64,000 nucleotides of DNA from Isoetes taiwanensis. Lineage: Eukaryota; Streptophyta; Lycopodiopsida; Isoetales; Isoetaceae. The notes beneath the pieces were generated by a model. That model ran no database searches. It saw nothing but the letters and a program-made list of their open reading frames with translations, and was not told where the DNA came from. Below are positions 22,661 through 34,358 of this stretch, one piece after another. Numbering within the stretch: position 1 is the stretch's first letter; every line of letters begins with the position of its first letter. The position numbers were made by a program, and so were the translations under genes. The DNA lies in assembly GCA_021234155.1 (NCBI GenBank), contig JAJEKV010000056.1, forward strand, positions 1,409,330 through 1,473,329, read 5' to 3'.

Positions 22661-25600
22661 CATGAAGCAAATTGAAGGAGCCAAGCTTCATACAACCCCA
22701 TACCCACCACTCAGTCATGTTTTTTTTTTTCAGCTCGAATCTAATCAACAGTCACCTTTCCATGAAAAGCCGACAGCAAAATCGGTCGATTATCAAGGGC
22801 TTGTTGGGCACACGATCAAAGAATTCAAATCTGCCAAGAAACTGTGCAAATCGCCAAAGAGAGACGTCGCTCCAGGAATCTGCTTCAAGAATATGCATGT
22901 CTGGCTGAAAAAGGCAATACAGAACTGAAATAGGAAAGGCAAAAGGAAAGAGAGAATTAAATGTGGACGTTTGGTTCATTATGAATAGCTGCTGTCATAA
23001 ATATAACAAGGTGACGCGCACAGAGGCTTGCCCTCCAGTTTCCTGGGGGTAAAGTAGCTTAAATGAAACCGCGTGGAATCAAAATATCTTATCGTATCTT
23101 ATCTTTAAACCCCCCAATATATCTGCCAACTCAATATTTAAATTAAACTAGACGCCGACCATATCCTTACAATGAGTTTGTAGATCCCCTACATTCATCT
23201 ATAAGCCCGTGCACAAGTGCCCCTCGATCAAATTGTGTATGTAACTGAGTAATTGAGTGTTACAGAAGTTGTTTGATGTCTTCCAGACATAATATCAGCA
23301 CTTCCCAGTACTCATAATATTTTAAGCTATAGGTCTTCATCTATGACATTGTTAAACATGTCGCAACATATGAAGAAGTCGAGAAAGAACTAGGGAACAT
23401 AATTTATTTTGAATACCAAAAATGGCATATAGTAGTTGTAAACCTGTACAATTTATGTTGTCATAGCATATGGCTCAATCTTCCTTGGAGAATGCATATA
23501 AAGGTTGTAAGTTTATTGTATTACAATAGCTCCCTCAGAACGTTTTCATGGAATCTTATGAGATGCACCGTTTAACAACCCAAGGTTAGGCGCACTATAT
23601 ACTAGAATGCCATTGAGATAACTGAAATCGGGAGAGCTAGCTATGTAGTTTTCATTATCGATATTGTTCAAGATCGGGATTCTTAGAGTGGAGAGGTTAA
23701 CAGTCGTGCAGCCACAAATATTTCTCGTGAAAATTACTCCTTCTGAAATCTTTGCTCATGCGGTGGTAAGCTGCTTCTTCGAAGCCTTTCCAGCAAATTC
23801 TTTGAGTTTTGGCCACCAGACGCATTGATTCTTCAGCAGACGAACAAACGAACAGTTGCTATATAGTTGGAATCAAGATATACATGCTATATGAAAAAAA
23901 AAACATAAACCGCAAGTTGTAGTCCATAGAAGTCACCAGAAAAATTTCCACAACTTTCAAACATTGCTCTATAACACGATAATTTTTGTCCATGCACCAA
24001 CATAACAGCTACATAGAACATTTCTGATTTTGGACGTGAACAAAAAGATTAACAAAATCGGCTTAAAAACCTAATTAATATTGACTGGAAGAAAGCCCCT
24101 TTATTTAATCAAAATTGAGAATATGCACATAGTCGGGCGTGATGACATTCCAAGCTCAGCAACTTTCACAACGTGAATTATTTTTCCTCTCATCAATTGA
24201 CTTATGCTGAAACATGAACCAACTTCATCCATTACCCTCTTCAAATATATTCAATACAAGAAATTTATCGCGCCGCGAACATTTCTCTTTACCGACTTGA
24301 TGTTATTTCAAGATGAAAATTTTCTACTAAATAACCTATTCATTAGTCAAGTTAAATGCCAGTCTAAAAGTTAATAGGCAACAACATTTAAACACATGAA
24401 ATCAGTTTCTTTAAATGGAATGGTGAATTGGGCTTTTAAGAATTGTAGGAACTATGACCCTCAAATTGAATGTTGTTTACTTCAGGAACTTGATGGGAAA
24501 CCTTAGTGTTCCAATAGAACAAACAAATATCAAAGAAGATACAATCATGGTCTACGCCTAATATCGTCCTTCTCAAATCAAATCTTGGGTAGAAGATAGA
24601 AAGCACAAATGACTAGTCATAAATCCTTGGCAAACACTCGTCATAAATGATGTGAATGCTAAGACTATCATTACTTGTTCAGCACCTTCTTGTGCAACTC
24701 TAATGTTTTAAGAGTTCCTATTTTATAAATCATAAGGACAACATGTTCAAAATCGTCTGTATTATGGGTTTTAAAATAGTAAGAACTTTAGATTGATGAG
24801 ATAAGGTTTGTTGCAAATGTTTTTACAAAAATTTTGGTTGAAGGAACAAAATTGAAAAACAAAAACAATTGTTTGCAATTGTTGGGAAAACGAAAAAAGG
24901 AAGGTTGTTCGAGAAAAAAAACCCAAAAAAGATGTTCAAGAAAGCAAAAGCTTCACGGCAACGGCTTCTGCCGACCATGTTAGATTGGAAGCACAGCACA
25001 GCAAGCCTAACTGAGCTCCTTCTTGGCCACCTTCTTCGGCCACCCATTTCATCCAATCTGCGGAATTCATAACTCATTTTACAAACAAAGAACTTAGATT
25101 AATACCTCAGAATTTGGATTTGAAGGCACTATCATCAGACTCAAATTGCAGAGGCAGAAAGCTATATTCGAAGCTTGTTCTGAAGCTTTCAAATTCGTGC
25201 TCACTGTGACCTCATCGTGGATGTTGATGCTGGCACATGCACTCAGATCACCAAAACCTCAAGAATTACGAGACTATCTATTGCCTCCGGCAGCAAAATC
25301 TGCTAAAATACCAATAGATCTATGAATTAAACACGGTTTAAGCAGGGATTTAAAGAGTACAGATTTAATGACGGTTTTTATTGCACCGCTGGATTTGGAG
25401 CTTTGGTGCCGGATTTGCACCCTATTTTTGGTTAGGGCTAAGTTTGAATAGGGTAAAAAATGGTTGCCATGGTTAAAGCTGTCTATTGTGCTGTCCTACC
25501 CAATTCATTCCGGCGATTATTCCACATTGCAGAGCAAAAGAAAGGCCCCCCGAAACACAGAATATGCTAAAGCATCTTGCCAATAAAAATTACATGTGTT

Positions 25601-26375
25601 AGATAATATAAAACTCGAAGCTGCAACTTTACTCTAGGGTGCCCCTTTCCAGACAATCAAAAGCCTGTTGGCTCCCACAAAAAGTAGCAAGCGATGAAGG
25701 TAATGGGTTTGCCTCCTTGTGGTTTGTATGCATCTTGCTTACCAAGCTGTATTTCCATGGTCACCAGAAAAAAAAATAAACAATGTCTCTTCTCACACTA
25801 ATTGCCACATTAGGCTACTCACTGTAGAAGAGTCTGCACAAAGCTGCTCATAATGCCAAGTCACAGATAAATAGTTCTAATACCAACAGACATTTTCATA
25901 AGCATGGGAGTATCTTAAAAAAACTGCAGCAAATATATACCCTAGAAGTTTGCTCCAAAAGTAAAGTAAAGTGGTAAAAAGCTAATGAAGAGAGAGCAAG
26001 CGTCTCAGGTTACAGAATCCCCTCTCAGATAATGTGGATAATAGAAATATCCCATAAGTATGAAGCATGATAGAAACACTACGCATTTAGCAACCAAAAA
26101 TATTGGCATGCCTTACCTATATGTTCTGTTGTCGACTCAAATAGATTGGTTATCAATGACAGATCAAGCCTGTTACAAATTCAATTGTCGTCGTTTCGAT
26201 AATTGCTCATCCTTTGGATATGATTTAAAATGTGAACCAAATTGCAAAGGATGTTGCTCAGATTCAATGCATAGTTTCTTATGGCGCCTGTTCAGATGAA
26301 GATAAAAATATTTAGAAAAAACACCCTAGACATTAATGGAAAACAAGACAAGTAAATTTAGACCTGTTTTTACAA
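22661..26375. other. Long intergenic stretch, no gene seen
   Basis: About 3.7 kb without a recognisable exon on either strand. Open frames are short and carry no domain. It may be old, unrecognisable repeats. Confidence 0.35.
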
Positions 26376-27031
26376 TCACTTAATTGCTGACAGATCCTTT
26401 GAAGGGCTCTCGCCAACAATAGCATAAAGTGTGTGCGAATGAGATACATCAGCCTGCCAGGTTCTTAAGGATTATGAAAATATGAACAAATAGTCTTTTA
26501 TCTTTAGCTTTCAATTACCTTAGTTGAACGAAGCGGCGAAACATAAACATTCTGGTTTGTGGATACTTTTTTGGGTGACATATCAGGAACAGCAGGAAAA
26601 GAAGATATCCCTGGTGCTGGCCCTACAAAACACCCCAACAGGAATGGTATAGACAGTGAAAACGTTAAATTCCTCGTCAAAATAAGTTGCAAACCTTTAG
26701 ACTTTTCATCAGAAATTGTTGAGGATGTCAAAGTGGCAAAGGTTATGTTCGATGCTTAGCAAGCAAGAAAGTTCTAACAGCATAGACAGCACTTCATTGT
26801 AGAACTCAATAATCACTCCTGTCATATCAGATTCTGATGTTCTCTGTTATAACATAAGGAACTCACTTGGATAAATTAAGCAAAAAATATTAAATACTAG
26901 ATGCTTCATTAAGTTACAAATATTCATACCCCCTCTCTGATAAGAGCATGGCAGAAAACATGTGCATGACTTTGTGGTTGCTTCCAATATCGTTCAATAA
27001 TTTCAGTAAAGGTTAAATCAACATGTCTAGC
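26376..27031 (-). pseudogene. Retinoblastoma-related (RBR) gene, C-terminal exons
   Basis: RBR proteins bind E2F through the pocket and restrain S-phase entry. Four minus-strand exons fit the end of pocket B and the C-terminal region. 26930-27031 gives DLTFTEIIERYWKQPQSHAH. A piece from 26843 down to about 26760 gives SDMTGVIIEFYNEVLSMLLE. 26519-26622 gives [10 protein letters not shown] and [11 protein letters not shown]. 26376-26453 gives LYAIVGESPSKDLSAIK then TGA. Exons have acceptors (TTTAG|, AACAG|, TTGTAG|, GGCAG|) and some donors. The N-terminal pocket, the A box and the LxCxE-binding part are missing, so this is a fragment. Confidence 0.82.
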
Positions 27032-27474
27032 CTAAAGAATAGCATATATTAGTCATCCAGATGATCACAAAATAGCAAAATTGCATCCAACAGCCATGAA
27101 AGAATAGTGTAATGGGATGCATATATTATCCAAAATTTAAATAATGGCCCATTTTCTCCTACTTAAATTTTCTGTCAAAGTAAGAGGTACCCTGCTTACA
27201 ATTATCCGTGTATCGTATTAAGTGGTTAATCGTATGCGGGAACCGAGCATACTTTATCTCTTTCGTTTCTTTGGCTGTGCGTCTTGTCATTTTGATGTGG
27301 GATGGTCCTGCCACTGAAGGTTTGTGTTTTCTGCCCTGCATCAAAGCTCTGTTTTGTTATTTCGGTTCTATCATATTCAGCTTGAAACTCATGTGTCAAA
27401 AGGTTAGCTATATTTGTACGACTACCTCTTTTGTTTTGGCTCCATTAATTCTAAGTGGTATCTTTCTATCTCTT
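27032..27474 (-). other. Gap between RBR exons and coiled-coil exons
   Basis: Probable intron or junction between two captured gene pieces. No coding similarity found. Confidence 0.3.
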
Positions 27475-28802
27475 CCATTCATTTCATTTTCACCAGTGCT
27501 ATCCTTGTTAATCCTTCCATCTTGCTTATAGCTAGATCAATATTCGTCTTAGACACATGGATTTGCTCATGGGCTTCTTGTATCTCCATCTCTTTCTCAA
27601 CCATCCTCTGCCTTAAGGCAGTTGCTTCCAGCTCATGTTTAGAAAGATTATCTTGCAAGCAACGCACTTCTTCTTGCAGAATTTTTGCCTGAGAAAATAA
27701 AATTTTTAGCCAATATCATCTCTATAATCCAAACCTTAATCATTATAACAAAATGGAGTTTAAAAGGCAAATGCCACTCACTTCGTTTTTTGTATTTTTC
27801 AACTCGTATTCTGATGCTTCCAAGGTTATTTTAGTATCTGCCAAGTCTGCTGCCTTTTTCAATAAGGTGTTCGCAAGTTGTCTATTCCCTTCTTCCGACT
27901 TACTTAGCTCGTTTCGCAATGACTCAGTTTACATGCTACAATGATGCATTAATTGTAACAACTGTCTGCTTTTCTTGACAAGAGAATCTGTATCGTCAGC
28001 CTTTACCAAAGCAGTGAAAGATGATTGATCTCTTTTAGACTTCTCAATACCATCAATTTCCTGGCAACAATTTTTCCATGACATCAATAGACTAGAGTTA
28101 AAACTTGCAATTGTTAAACAAAATGCACAATATAATCGTTCAGCTCAAATAATCACCTTCATTTCTCTATTTTGGAACTTGGCATGGAAGTTTTTAAGCC
28201 GTGTGATTAAACATTTAAGGGCATTGTGGACTATCTACAGATGTTCCGATCATACTCATTTTTGTATTCATCTTGAAAGATCAAGTGTCCAACAATCTGC
28301 TCATGATCCTGACATATCTTGGACAAATTTTGAAGGACACCACTCAAAAGAGGTTTACCTATTTTAGAATTTTGTTAGTCATATGTACAGACTTAGTACC
28401 ACAATTTGGCAACATTTTAGAATAATAAAATATACCTGTTGATGCCATATCTCTTGATATTCTTTCTGTATGCAAGCTCCTTACATTCAAATTGTTTACA
28501 TCTAGTTCACTTGTTTCGAGATCTTTACAATCAGGAGCTATAATCAATATTATTTAGATCAGAAGATAGAAACAACACTTACGACGCCGGCATTCACCAA
28601 GGATTGGATCTTTTGCAGCGGGCTGGACTAAAGACCACCATTCGGTTTTAGCAGCTGTAGAAAACATCCAAGCTTCGGAGATGGAAAAAGAACGTATTGT
28701 GGCAAAGGGCGCCATAGCCATAACACAGGTGACCTCCATAGCACATGCATCGACCTCCATAGTTAGAGCTCGGATATGGAGCCGGTTAGCCAGTTTCCAC
28801 AC
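27475..28802 (-). pseudogene. Coiled-coil protein gene remnant, six exons
   Basis: On the minus strand, from 5' to 3': a starting exon (28602-28802, M.KLANRLHIR... KTEWWSLVQPAAKD); 28436-28540 (CKDLETSELDVNNLN); 28170-28370 (LSGVLQNLSKICQDHEQIVG, later ALKCLITRLKNFHAKF); 27940-28060 (EIDGIEKSKRDQSSF); 27795-27925 (RNELSKSEEGNRQLANTLLK); 27479-27690 (RCLQDNLSKHELEA and KEMEIQEAHEQI). The late exons are strongly heptad-like. Several internal stops (after HHCSM, after NICR) argue against a working gene. I do not recognise the parent family. Confidence 0.5.
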
Positions 28803-28821
28803 CGGCCGCCCAGTAACACTG

Positions 28822-28955
28822 GCGACCGCCAGTTTACAGGCAACAGTAGGTTTGGAGCAGTCTTCGTGATATCCTAAGTATATTCTAGCATATACTTAGA
28901 ATATGCCAGAAACCCACATGAGCAAGGGTTTGCCCGCCTAGGGGCAAACTCAAAA
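28822..28955 (+). repeat. Dispersed 130-bp repeat, copy 3
   Basis: Same family as 301-437 and 4965-5078. It ends in a perfect 8-bp stem GTTTGCCC / GGGCAAAC around GCCTAG. Like copy 2 it stands at the right edge of a block of minus-strand gene fragments. Confidence 0.8.
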
Positions 28956-29585
28956 ATTAATATATCTTTAGAATCTTATGGAAACCTCCCCAGGTTACAA
29001 AATTGGAAACCTCCCGAGGCTTTGGCCGAAAGCTGAGGAGGTTTCAAAAGAAGAAAATGGGGGAAGTTTCCAGTCTTGGGAGTCTGGTTCATGTAGTAAC
29101 AAATGGTCAGGCCGCAAGAGAAACGAAGTTCAAAAACTTTCTACTCCCTCCCTCGCTGGACGCAGTCTGCAGAGCCCACACATCCACCGAATTTTTTACC
29201 CGTATTGGTATCAGATGATTAGGTATTCTCGTCTTTCCTTGATTGCCGGATTTGACCGCTATTGCCTAAACCGACCACAATGGATCCATCCAATCCATTC
29301 TTGATCTGCTGCAAAATTGAGGCAGTGAGGCACAGGAACATGACTTTGGTTTATGTTATTTTTACCGAAATTTAATACATGTTGAAATCCCGCCCAAATG
29401 CAAAGGTGCCTGTTATCCTAAGGCTACAAGGAAATTGTCTTATTCATTTCAAATACTTTGCCATACATTGATTGCTTGATAAATGTGATTACTATAGAAG
29501 CATCCGTATGTAAGTTAAACTTCCAAAATAGCATTTCAACTAGATCATTCGCAGTTATCTTCCCCAAAAATCTGGCGAAGGTAAA
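28956..29585. other. Intergenic, 3' of the DOG1 gene
   Basis: A short near-repeat GGAAACCTCCC.AGG occurs twice at 28979-29020. No exon supported. Polyadenylation of the DOG1 gene probably falls here, but no signal stands out. Confidence 0.3.
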
Positions 29586-30341
29586 TCACGCATCTTTGTG
29601 CTCTAGGTTTTGAGCCATTTTTCGTTCCCCAACTTGTCGAAGAGCAATCTGAGTCTGAGCAGCAGCAACCAGAAACTGAGCAGCTTGATAAGTAGAAAGA
29701 ACGCAGACAATTTCAAAGAGGGCATATTTTCTCAACTGGTCAGCATCAACAACAATCTCTTCCATTTCTTTGAGCATACGATCCACAGCATCAGACATAG
29801 GCAAATCTCCAGCTCCATTTTGGGCGTGAAGTTTTGCAAGGCTGAGAAAGGGCTCATTAACCATGCCGTCCTGGATCTGGTCCATTCTGCGCCCTAAATT
29901 TTTTTCCTCCTCATTAACCCTAATTTGGAGCTCATTGATGCTTACCATTTGCGCTGAAGAGAGGGCGGCCAGCGACGGAGTATCGATGCCTTCTAAAATT
30001 TCTGCAAGCTCTGCCTCCAGCTGCTTCCCTGCCTGCGCATAAAGCATATGAAATATCAAACTAGGTTTAAATCCGCCTATCCACATTAGCGATTTTTCAA
30101 GATCCGTCTCCCAATCCGGCGACATCATCCGCAGAACGTCCTGCCTCACTGCAAATTTCTTTGCACGATAATACTGCTTGTAATGCCCCTGCAATTCTTT
30201 TACAAGCACATCCAGCTCTTTCTCGCCCATATTTTCGTCCAAGGCATTGTTGAGGCGTTCGGAATGGCTGTGCAAAGCGCCAAGCCATTCTGGAACAAAA
30301 TCTGCATAATTTTGGTCATCTGGAGCTTTGATGAAAACCAT
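29586..30341 (-). CDS. DOG1-domain protein, intact single exon
   Basis: A complete 251-residue frame. The family signature is clear: WLGALHSHSERLNNAL near residue 20, then LQGHYKQYYRAKKFAVRQDV, DWETDLEKSLMWIGGFKPSL at about residues 77-96, and a C-terminal helix block with LFEIVCVLSTYQAAQFLVAA and QTQIALRQVGERK. The DOG1 domain is shared with the C-terminus of TGA bZIP factors. Here there is no bZIP, so it is of the DOG1-like class; in Arabidopsis DOG1 controls seed dormancy with ABA signalling, while fern roles are unknown to me. A usual length for the family is 230-290 residues. No stop, frameshift or intron; this is the best candidate for a working host gene in the window. A G-box lies 137 bases upstream. 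Confidence 0.9.
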   Translation of the reverse strand: MVFIKAPDDQNYADFVPEWLGALHSHSERLNNALDENMGEKELDVLVKELQGHYKQYYRAKKFAVRQDVLRMMSPDWETDLEKSLMWIGGFKPSLIFHMLYAQAGKQLEAELAEILEGIDTPSLAALSSAQMVSINELQIRVNEEEKNLGRRMDQIQDGMVNEPFLSLAKLHAQNGAGDLPMSDAVDRMLKEMEEIVVDADQLRKYALFEIVCVLSTYQAAQFLVAAAQTQIALRQVGERKMAQNLEHKDA

Positions 30342-30464
30342 GGCGCTTTAAGCTTCACAGGAAACTAGCTATGGCGGGGAATTTATCCACGCGGCATCCT
30401 GACATTACTTCACCGCCAAAACTTAGGAATGTCTGTTATATTAATTACAATATTTCTTCCTTAT

Positions 30465-30483
30465 AGCCTATAATATACACGTG
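30465..30483 (-). promoter_or_regulatory. G-box/ABRE and TATA-like motif upstream of the DOG1 gene
   Basis: On the gene's strand the order is CCACGTGTATATTATAGG: a CACGTG core (30478-30483) in ABRE-like context directly followed by a TATA-like TATATTATA. Such cores bind bZIP/ABF factors. Position, about 125-140 bases before the ATG, fits a core promoter. Function is inferred. Confidence 0.5.
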
Positions 30484-32179
30484 GTGTTACTCTTTTGTGT
30501 ACGTATACCCATGCATTTCACGTCTTGACACGTAAATCATAAATCATAAAATAGGTGGCAACTTCTTCAATTATTCTTCCGTTCACGTTTAAAGCAGCGT
30601 TGGAAACTTTCAAACATTGTGAGGAAAATTTCTTGCAAGTCTTGAACCCAGAATTTACAAAATACAACTGGAAGCTCCTGCTACTAATACTTAAACTGGA
30701 AATGATATAAAATCCACATTTAATTTTTTTTTCCCTTTTTACAGCCTCACAAAGCATATATTGGTACAAGTCCAGTCACAACCACATCCCTGAATAGCAA
30801 GTGGAAAAAACATATAGCTTAAATTTAGCCCAAGGATACGGCTCAAAAGATTTGAGTTTCCATCCACTTCAAGACCGATAAACCACAGTTCGGCAATTCT
30901 ACCTTTCATCGGCACATAACACCTTGTCGACAATAATTCTACCTGCAAAACTTAAGCTGTAAAATAGCTGATAATAACATAGATATACCTGCAGATTCTA
31001 TGGGGTTGGCAAGCTTGAACAATCGATTGGAGTAAGAACCTTGATATAGCGGAAGTCATTGTTGCCGGCAACCTTAGTCTGGTTAGGCGTTTGCCGACAA
31101 TGAAAGCCCGTGAAAGTCACCAGTTGCAGAACGAACGTTTTGAAGAGCCGAAAAGGAGGCCCAAAAAGCCAATTTAAGGTTCCTCAAGAAGCGTAAAATC
31201 ACACCTTTGAGAGAAATAAGGAGCTCTTTGAGCAAGTATCAAACTAAAGAAGTAACAATCAAAATAGTGAAGGGACGACTCTCTTGGTATCTCTGTGCCC
31301 AATTTCCTTGGCATTTCTAATTTTGTAGACCGTTGATATAAAAGTTGACAGGTCCAACGGCAGAATGTTATGCCACTCTAGTTTTTGCTGAGGTGGGTGC
31401 TACGTGGATAGGCTAGAATTGCAAGAAAGGGTGTAGGCTCAGTTGGGCTGGCGTGCAAAAAAAACAAATCTAGAAAATAACCATGGAAGTATGCATTTGT
31501 GCAACAAACAATATAAGGTCATTTTTTTTTTGTATTTTTGTAGTTTTTATTGCTAGTTTGAAGGATTTACATTACTCCAGATTAGTAGTTGGCGCACATG
31601 GTACTCACTTCAAAGGAAGATCGTGCATCCACTTTTCGTTTCCTAATGCATCGGTACTATGTTGCCTCCACTAACAAGAAGATCACATCGTCGCCATAAA
31701 TATCCTTCACATAAACGCATATCATAAGTCATCTTAACTCAAATAAAGATCATATAACTTTTTTTTTTTTTTTAAGAAGTGGCAGTATTTTGTATTCATT
31801 AAAATATGAAATACATATTACTAGCTATAGTAATATAGCTAAAGGGTAGCAAAAACATCACCTTTATATATAGGTAGATGTATACAAGTCTTTGTACTAT
31901 CAATGGGTGACTTCATAGTGGAAGAACAACTCGTAGTGGAAGCCGAATCGGTCGACATTGCCATATAGTTTCGTATAATTTAGTAGTCTCTCTTATCATA
32001 TGTCATAGGTAAATCCCAAAGTTTCGTTTGCTCAAGTTAAATTCAAGTATCATATCAGTTAATTTATATGGTGACCTATTAATGTCTTTAATGTGCATCT
32101 TGTTTGAGATTTTTACCCTCTCAATTGTCCTGTTACAGAAATGGAAGTATCCATCTAACCCAAAATCATGATGTTTTAA
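30484..32179. other. Intergenic, no gene seen
   Basis: No exon that I can assign. Contains long T runs (about 31508 and 31760). Confidence 0.35.
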
Positions 32180-32630
32180 GCCAAATCTCTTGACTGATAG
32201 CCATTAGATGAAGCTCATCATTGTTTATTAGAACTTCTAGTAGTCAGAAGTCCACCACTATTTATTAGAACTTCTTCATCCACATAATATGAATGATTCA
32301 ATGCCAGTGGAAGTGCCACGCTGAAAGCTTGTTTCGCAATCCATAATAGTCCTTTTAGAAACTTCAAAATTGCTGGAATTGGTACATCTCTTGCACTCCA
32401 CATCATTATTTGAGACATTGTTGAATGAAACTATGTTTGATACGTGGTCCCATCTGGCAAGAACTAAACTGGTTTTGTAAAGGCAATAACTCTGATACTC
32501 TTGCCCTAGTTTTCACTGATTGCGGAACAAATACATGGAGTGTATCTCCATCAAAATCCCCACTATCTTGAATCCTAACTTTAGGTGAATAGCTATCAAT
32601 TTGGTTCGGTAGGGCAGGCAAGCTCACCAT
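32180..32630 (-). pseudogene. Pol IV/V largest-subunit fragment (NRPD1/NRPE1-like)
   Basis: Pol IV and Pol V make RNAs for RNA-directed DNA methylation. The minus-strand frame contains QDSGDFDGDTLHVFVPQSV, matching the metal-binding DFDGD motif in its plant Pol IV/V context (followed by H..PQS). After a frameshift it reads PAILKFLKGLLWIAKQAFSV and YYVDEEVLINSGGLL, the next conserved block. Only about 140 residues are present, with a stop between frames, so it is a dead fragment. The Pol II subunit is less likely because of the PQS context. Confidence 0.72.
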
Positions 32631-32631
32631 T

Positions 32632-32950
32632 GTTTATTAAAACTTCTAGCAGCCATAAGCTCACAATTGTTTATTAGAACTTTTTCATCAACAAAAATAA
32701 AAATGATCCAATGCTGCGCAAAGCGCCATGCTGAAAGCTTGTTTCCAACGTGGTTTGTGAACATCTAGGAGCAAAATCCAAGACTAAGAATAGCACAAAG
32801 GACAATATGCATCTATCCCAAAGTCATGAAGTTTTAAGCTAAACTCTTTGCCCAATAGCCATTCAATGAAGCTCAGTATTATTTATGGGGATATTATTTT
32901 GGTTAAGAAATAAATAAAAGGGGAAAAAAAATACCATAACCAACCACAGC
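32632..32950 (-). repeat. Second, diverged copy of the Pol IV/V fragment
   Basis: The phrases TTGTTTATTAGAACTT, ATGATCCAATGCTG, GCCATGCTGAAAGCTTGTTT and the GCCATTCAATGAAGCTCA block repeat those of 32200-32340 in the same order. The coding reading is broken. It is a partial tandem duplication of the pseudogene. Confidence 0.6.
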
Positions 32951-34262
32951 AATGAAATCTCAAATTTCTTTTCCAATCATTGGAAATCTGAATGACACAT
33001 CTCCAGTTACAATTTCACTAGGTAAAATTTCGTGCTTGAAAAATTGCCCTTTGCCCAAGGGCGATTGATTTTGTTGTTGCTTATCCAGATATGGTAGGCC
33101 TCATCCCATGCACTATTGACATAAGTATCTAGCTTCCATTATAGATAGCTTTCTACATGAATGTCAACATAAGAGCAAAAAAAGACCAATTTGTGTTTAG
33201 CATTGAATTGATGAAATTGTGTGTATGGGTTTGGCATTTGAATTGATGAAATTGTGGTCATCTATGCTTCATTTTTTGTATGTGCTAGTCACTGCTCTAA
33301 AAGTTTTAAATGTAAAAAACTTCCCAACCCTATTCTCTCACATCCTGTAGGATTCCTTTATATCTTCCAAACTATCAATATTGGGAGGTCTAAGTTGCAA
33401 AAGCATAGCATTGAGAACACATACATCAAACTAAAAGTTTGTGAAGAGCAAAAATAGCTTTTAATAACTTTCCAGGCATTGTGATCCAAGCATTATTTTG
33501 AATTGCAATGAACACATGGATGTAATACAATGAATCAGGGTGAATAATATACTTTAGCTCTTACACAACATAATTTAATATTGAACTTTTGGTCATCTTA
33601 CAGGATATGGCTAGCATATGACCTAGATGTAGCATCATGAGCTCCATCCCCTGTGGAATAGCAACTTTACCTCCAATTTGACTGCAAATAGGAATAGTTG
33701 CAACTAGAAGCATTTTTTCCCCTACATAAAACATATCTAACATTAACTTGGAACTTCTCTGTGTAGTACTATTATTTTGTTACTCATCAGGGGCGATGTA
33801 GGGACACTTCCTCCCATTTAGAAATGTGTAAGTTTCAAGTATTTCTTCGGGCTATACTTTTAACAAAAACCATAGAGTGACACTTATGGATGAATATGGA
33901 CAAACCCAATTTCGTATAATGGCGTTGCCTAATGGTGCAACTTCTGGCTTACATCCTTCCAAATACAAAGTGCAATTTGCAAGGAGAAGAAGACCTCGAA
34001 TTAGAGCGAGCACCCTCAGCAAAAATCAACTCAATGCTTCTCTTCACATAGGTTGCATAAACCGGGGTGGACACAACTCGTTGGCTTTAATGTCAGGTGG
34101 TAAACAACTAAAGTCAATGCCATGATTTTAATACCATATATGTACGTCAAATGATTTCAAAGTCTCTAATTGACAAAGAATGCTTGGGTTCACTTAGAAG
34201 AAAGAAGTCATTTTTTATGAAGTGCACGTCATCTGCATATTCATGAACGTATCTTGCTCCTC
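32951..34262. other. Intergenic, no gene assigned
   Basis: Short open stretches on both strands but no recognised family. Could contain further exons of the Pol IV/V relic that I cannot identify. Confidence 0.3.
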
Positions 34263-34358
34263 CCCATCTTGTTAAAGCAGCATATACATCAATTTGTTTA
34301 AAATCAGATGCCCATCTTGTATAAGCAGCATATGGATCAATTTGTTTAAAATCCGATG
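34263..34358. repeat. 48-bp tandem duplication
   Basis: CCCATCTTGT.AAGCAGCATAT followed by ATCAATTTGTTTAAAATC.GATG occurs twice in direct succession with four differences. Confidence 0.85.

Noticed and set aside
28800-28960. Firm Helitron 3' end
   Set aside because: A terminal stem is present, but CTRR after it occurs in only one of three copies, so the assignment is not supported.
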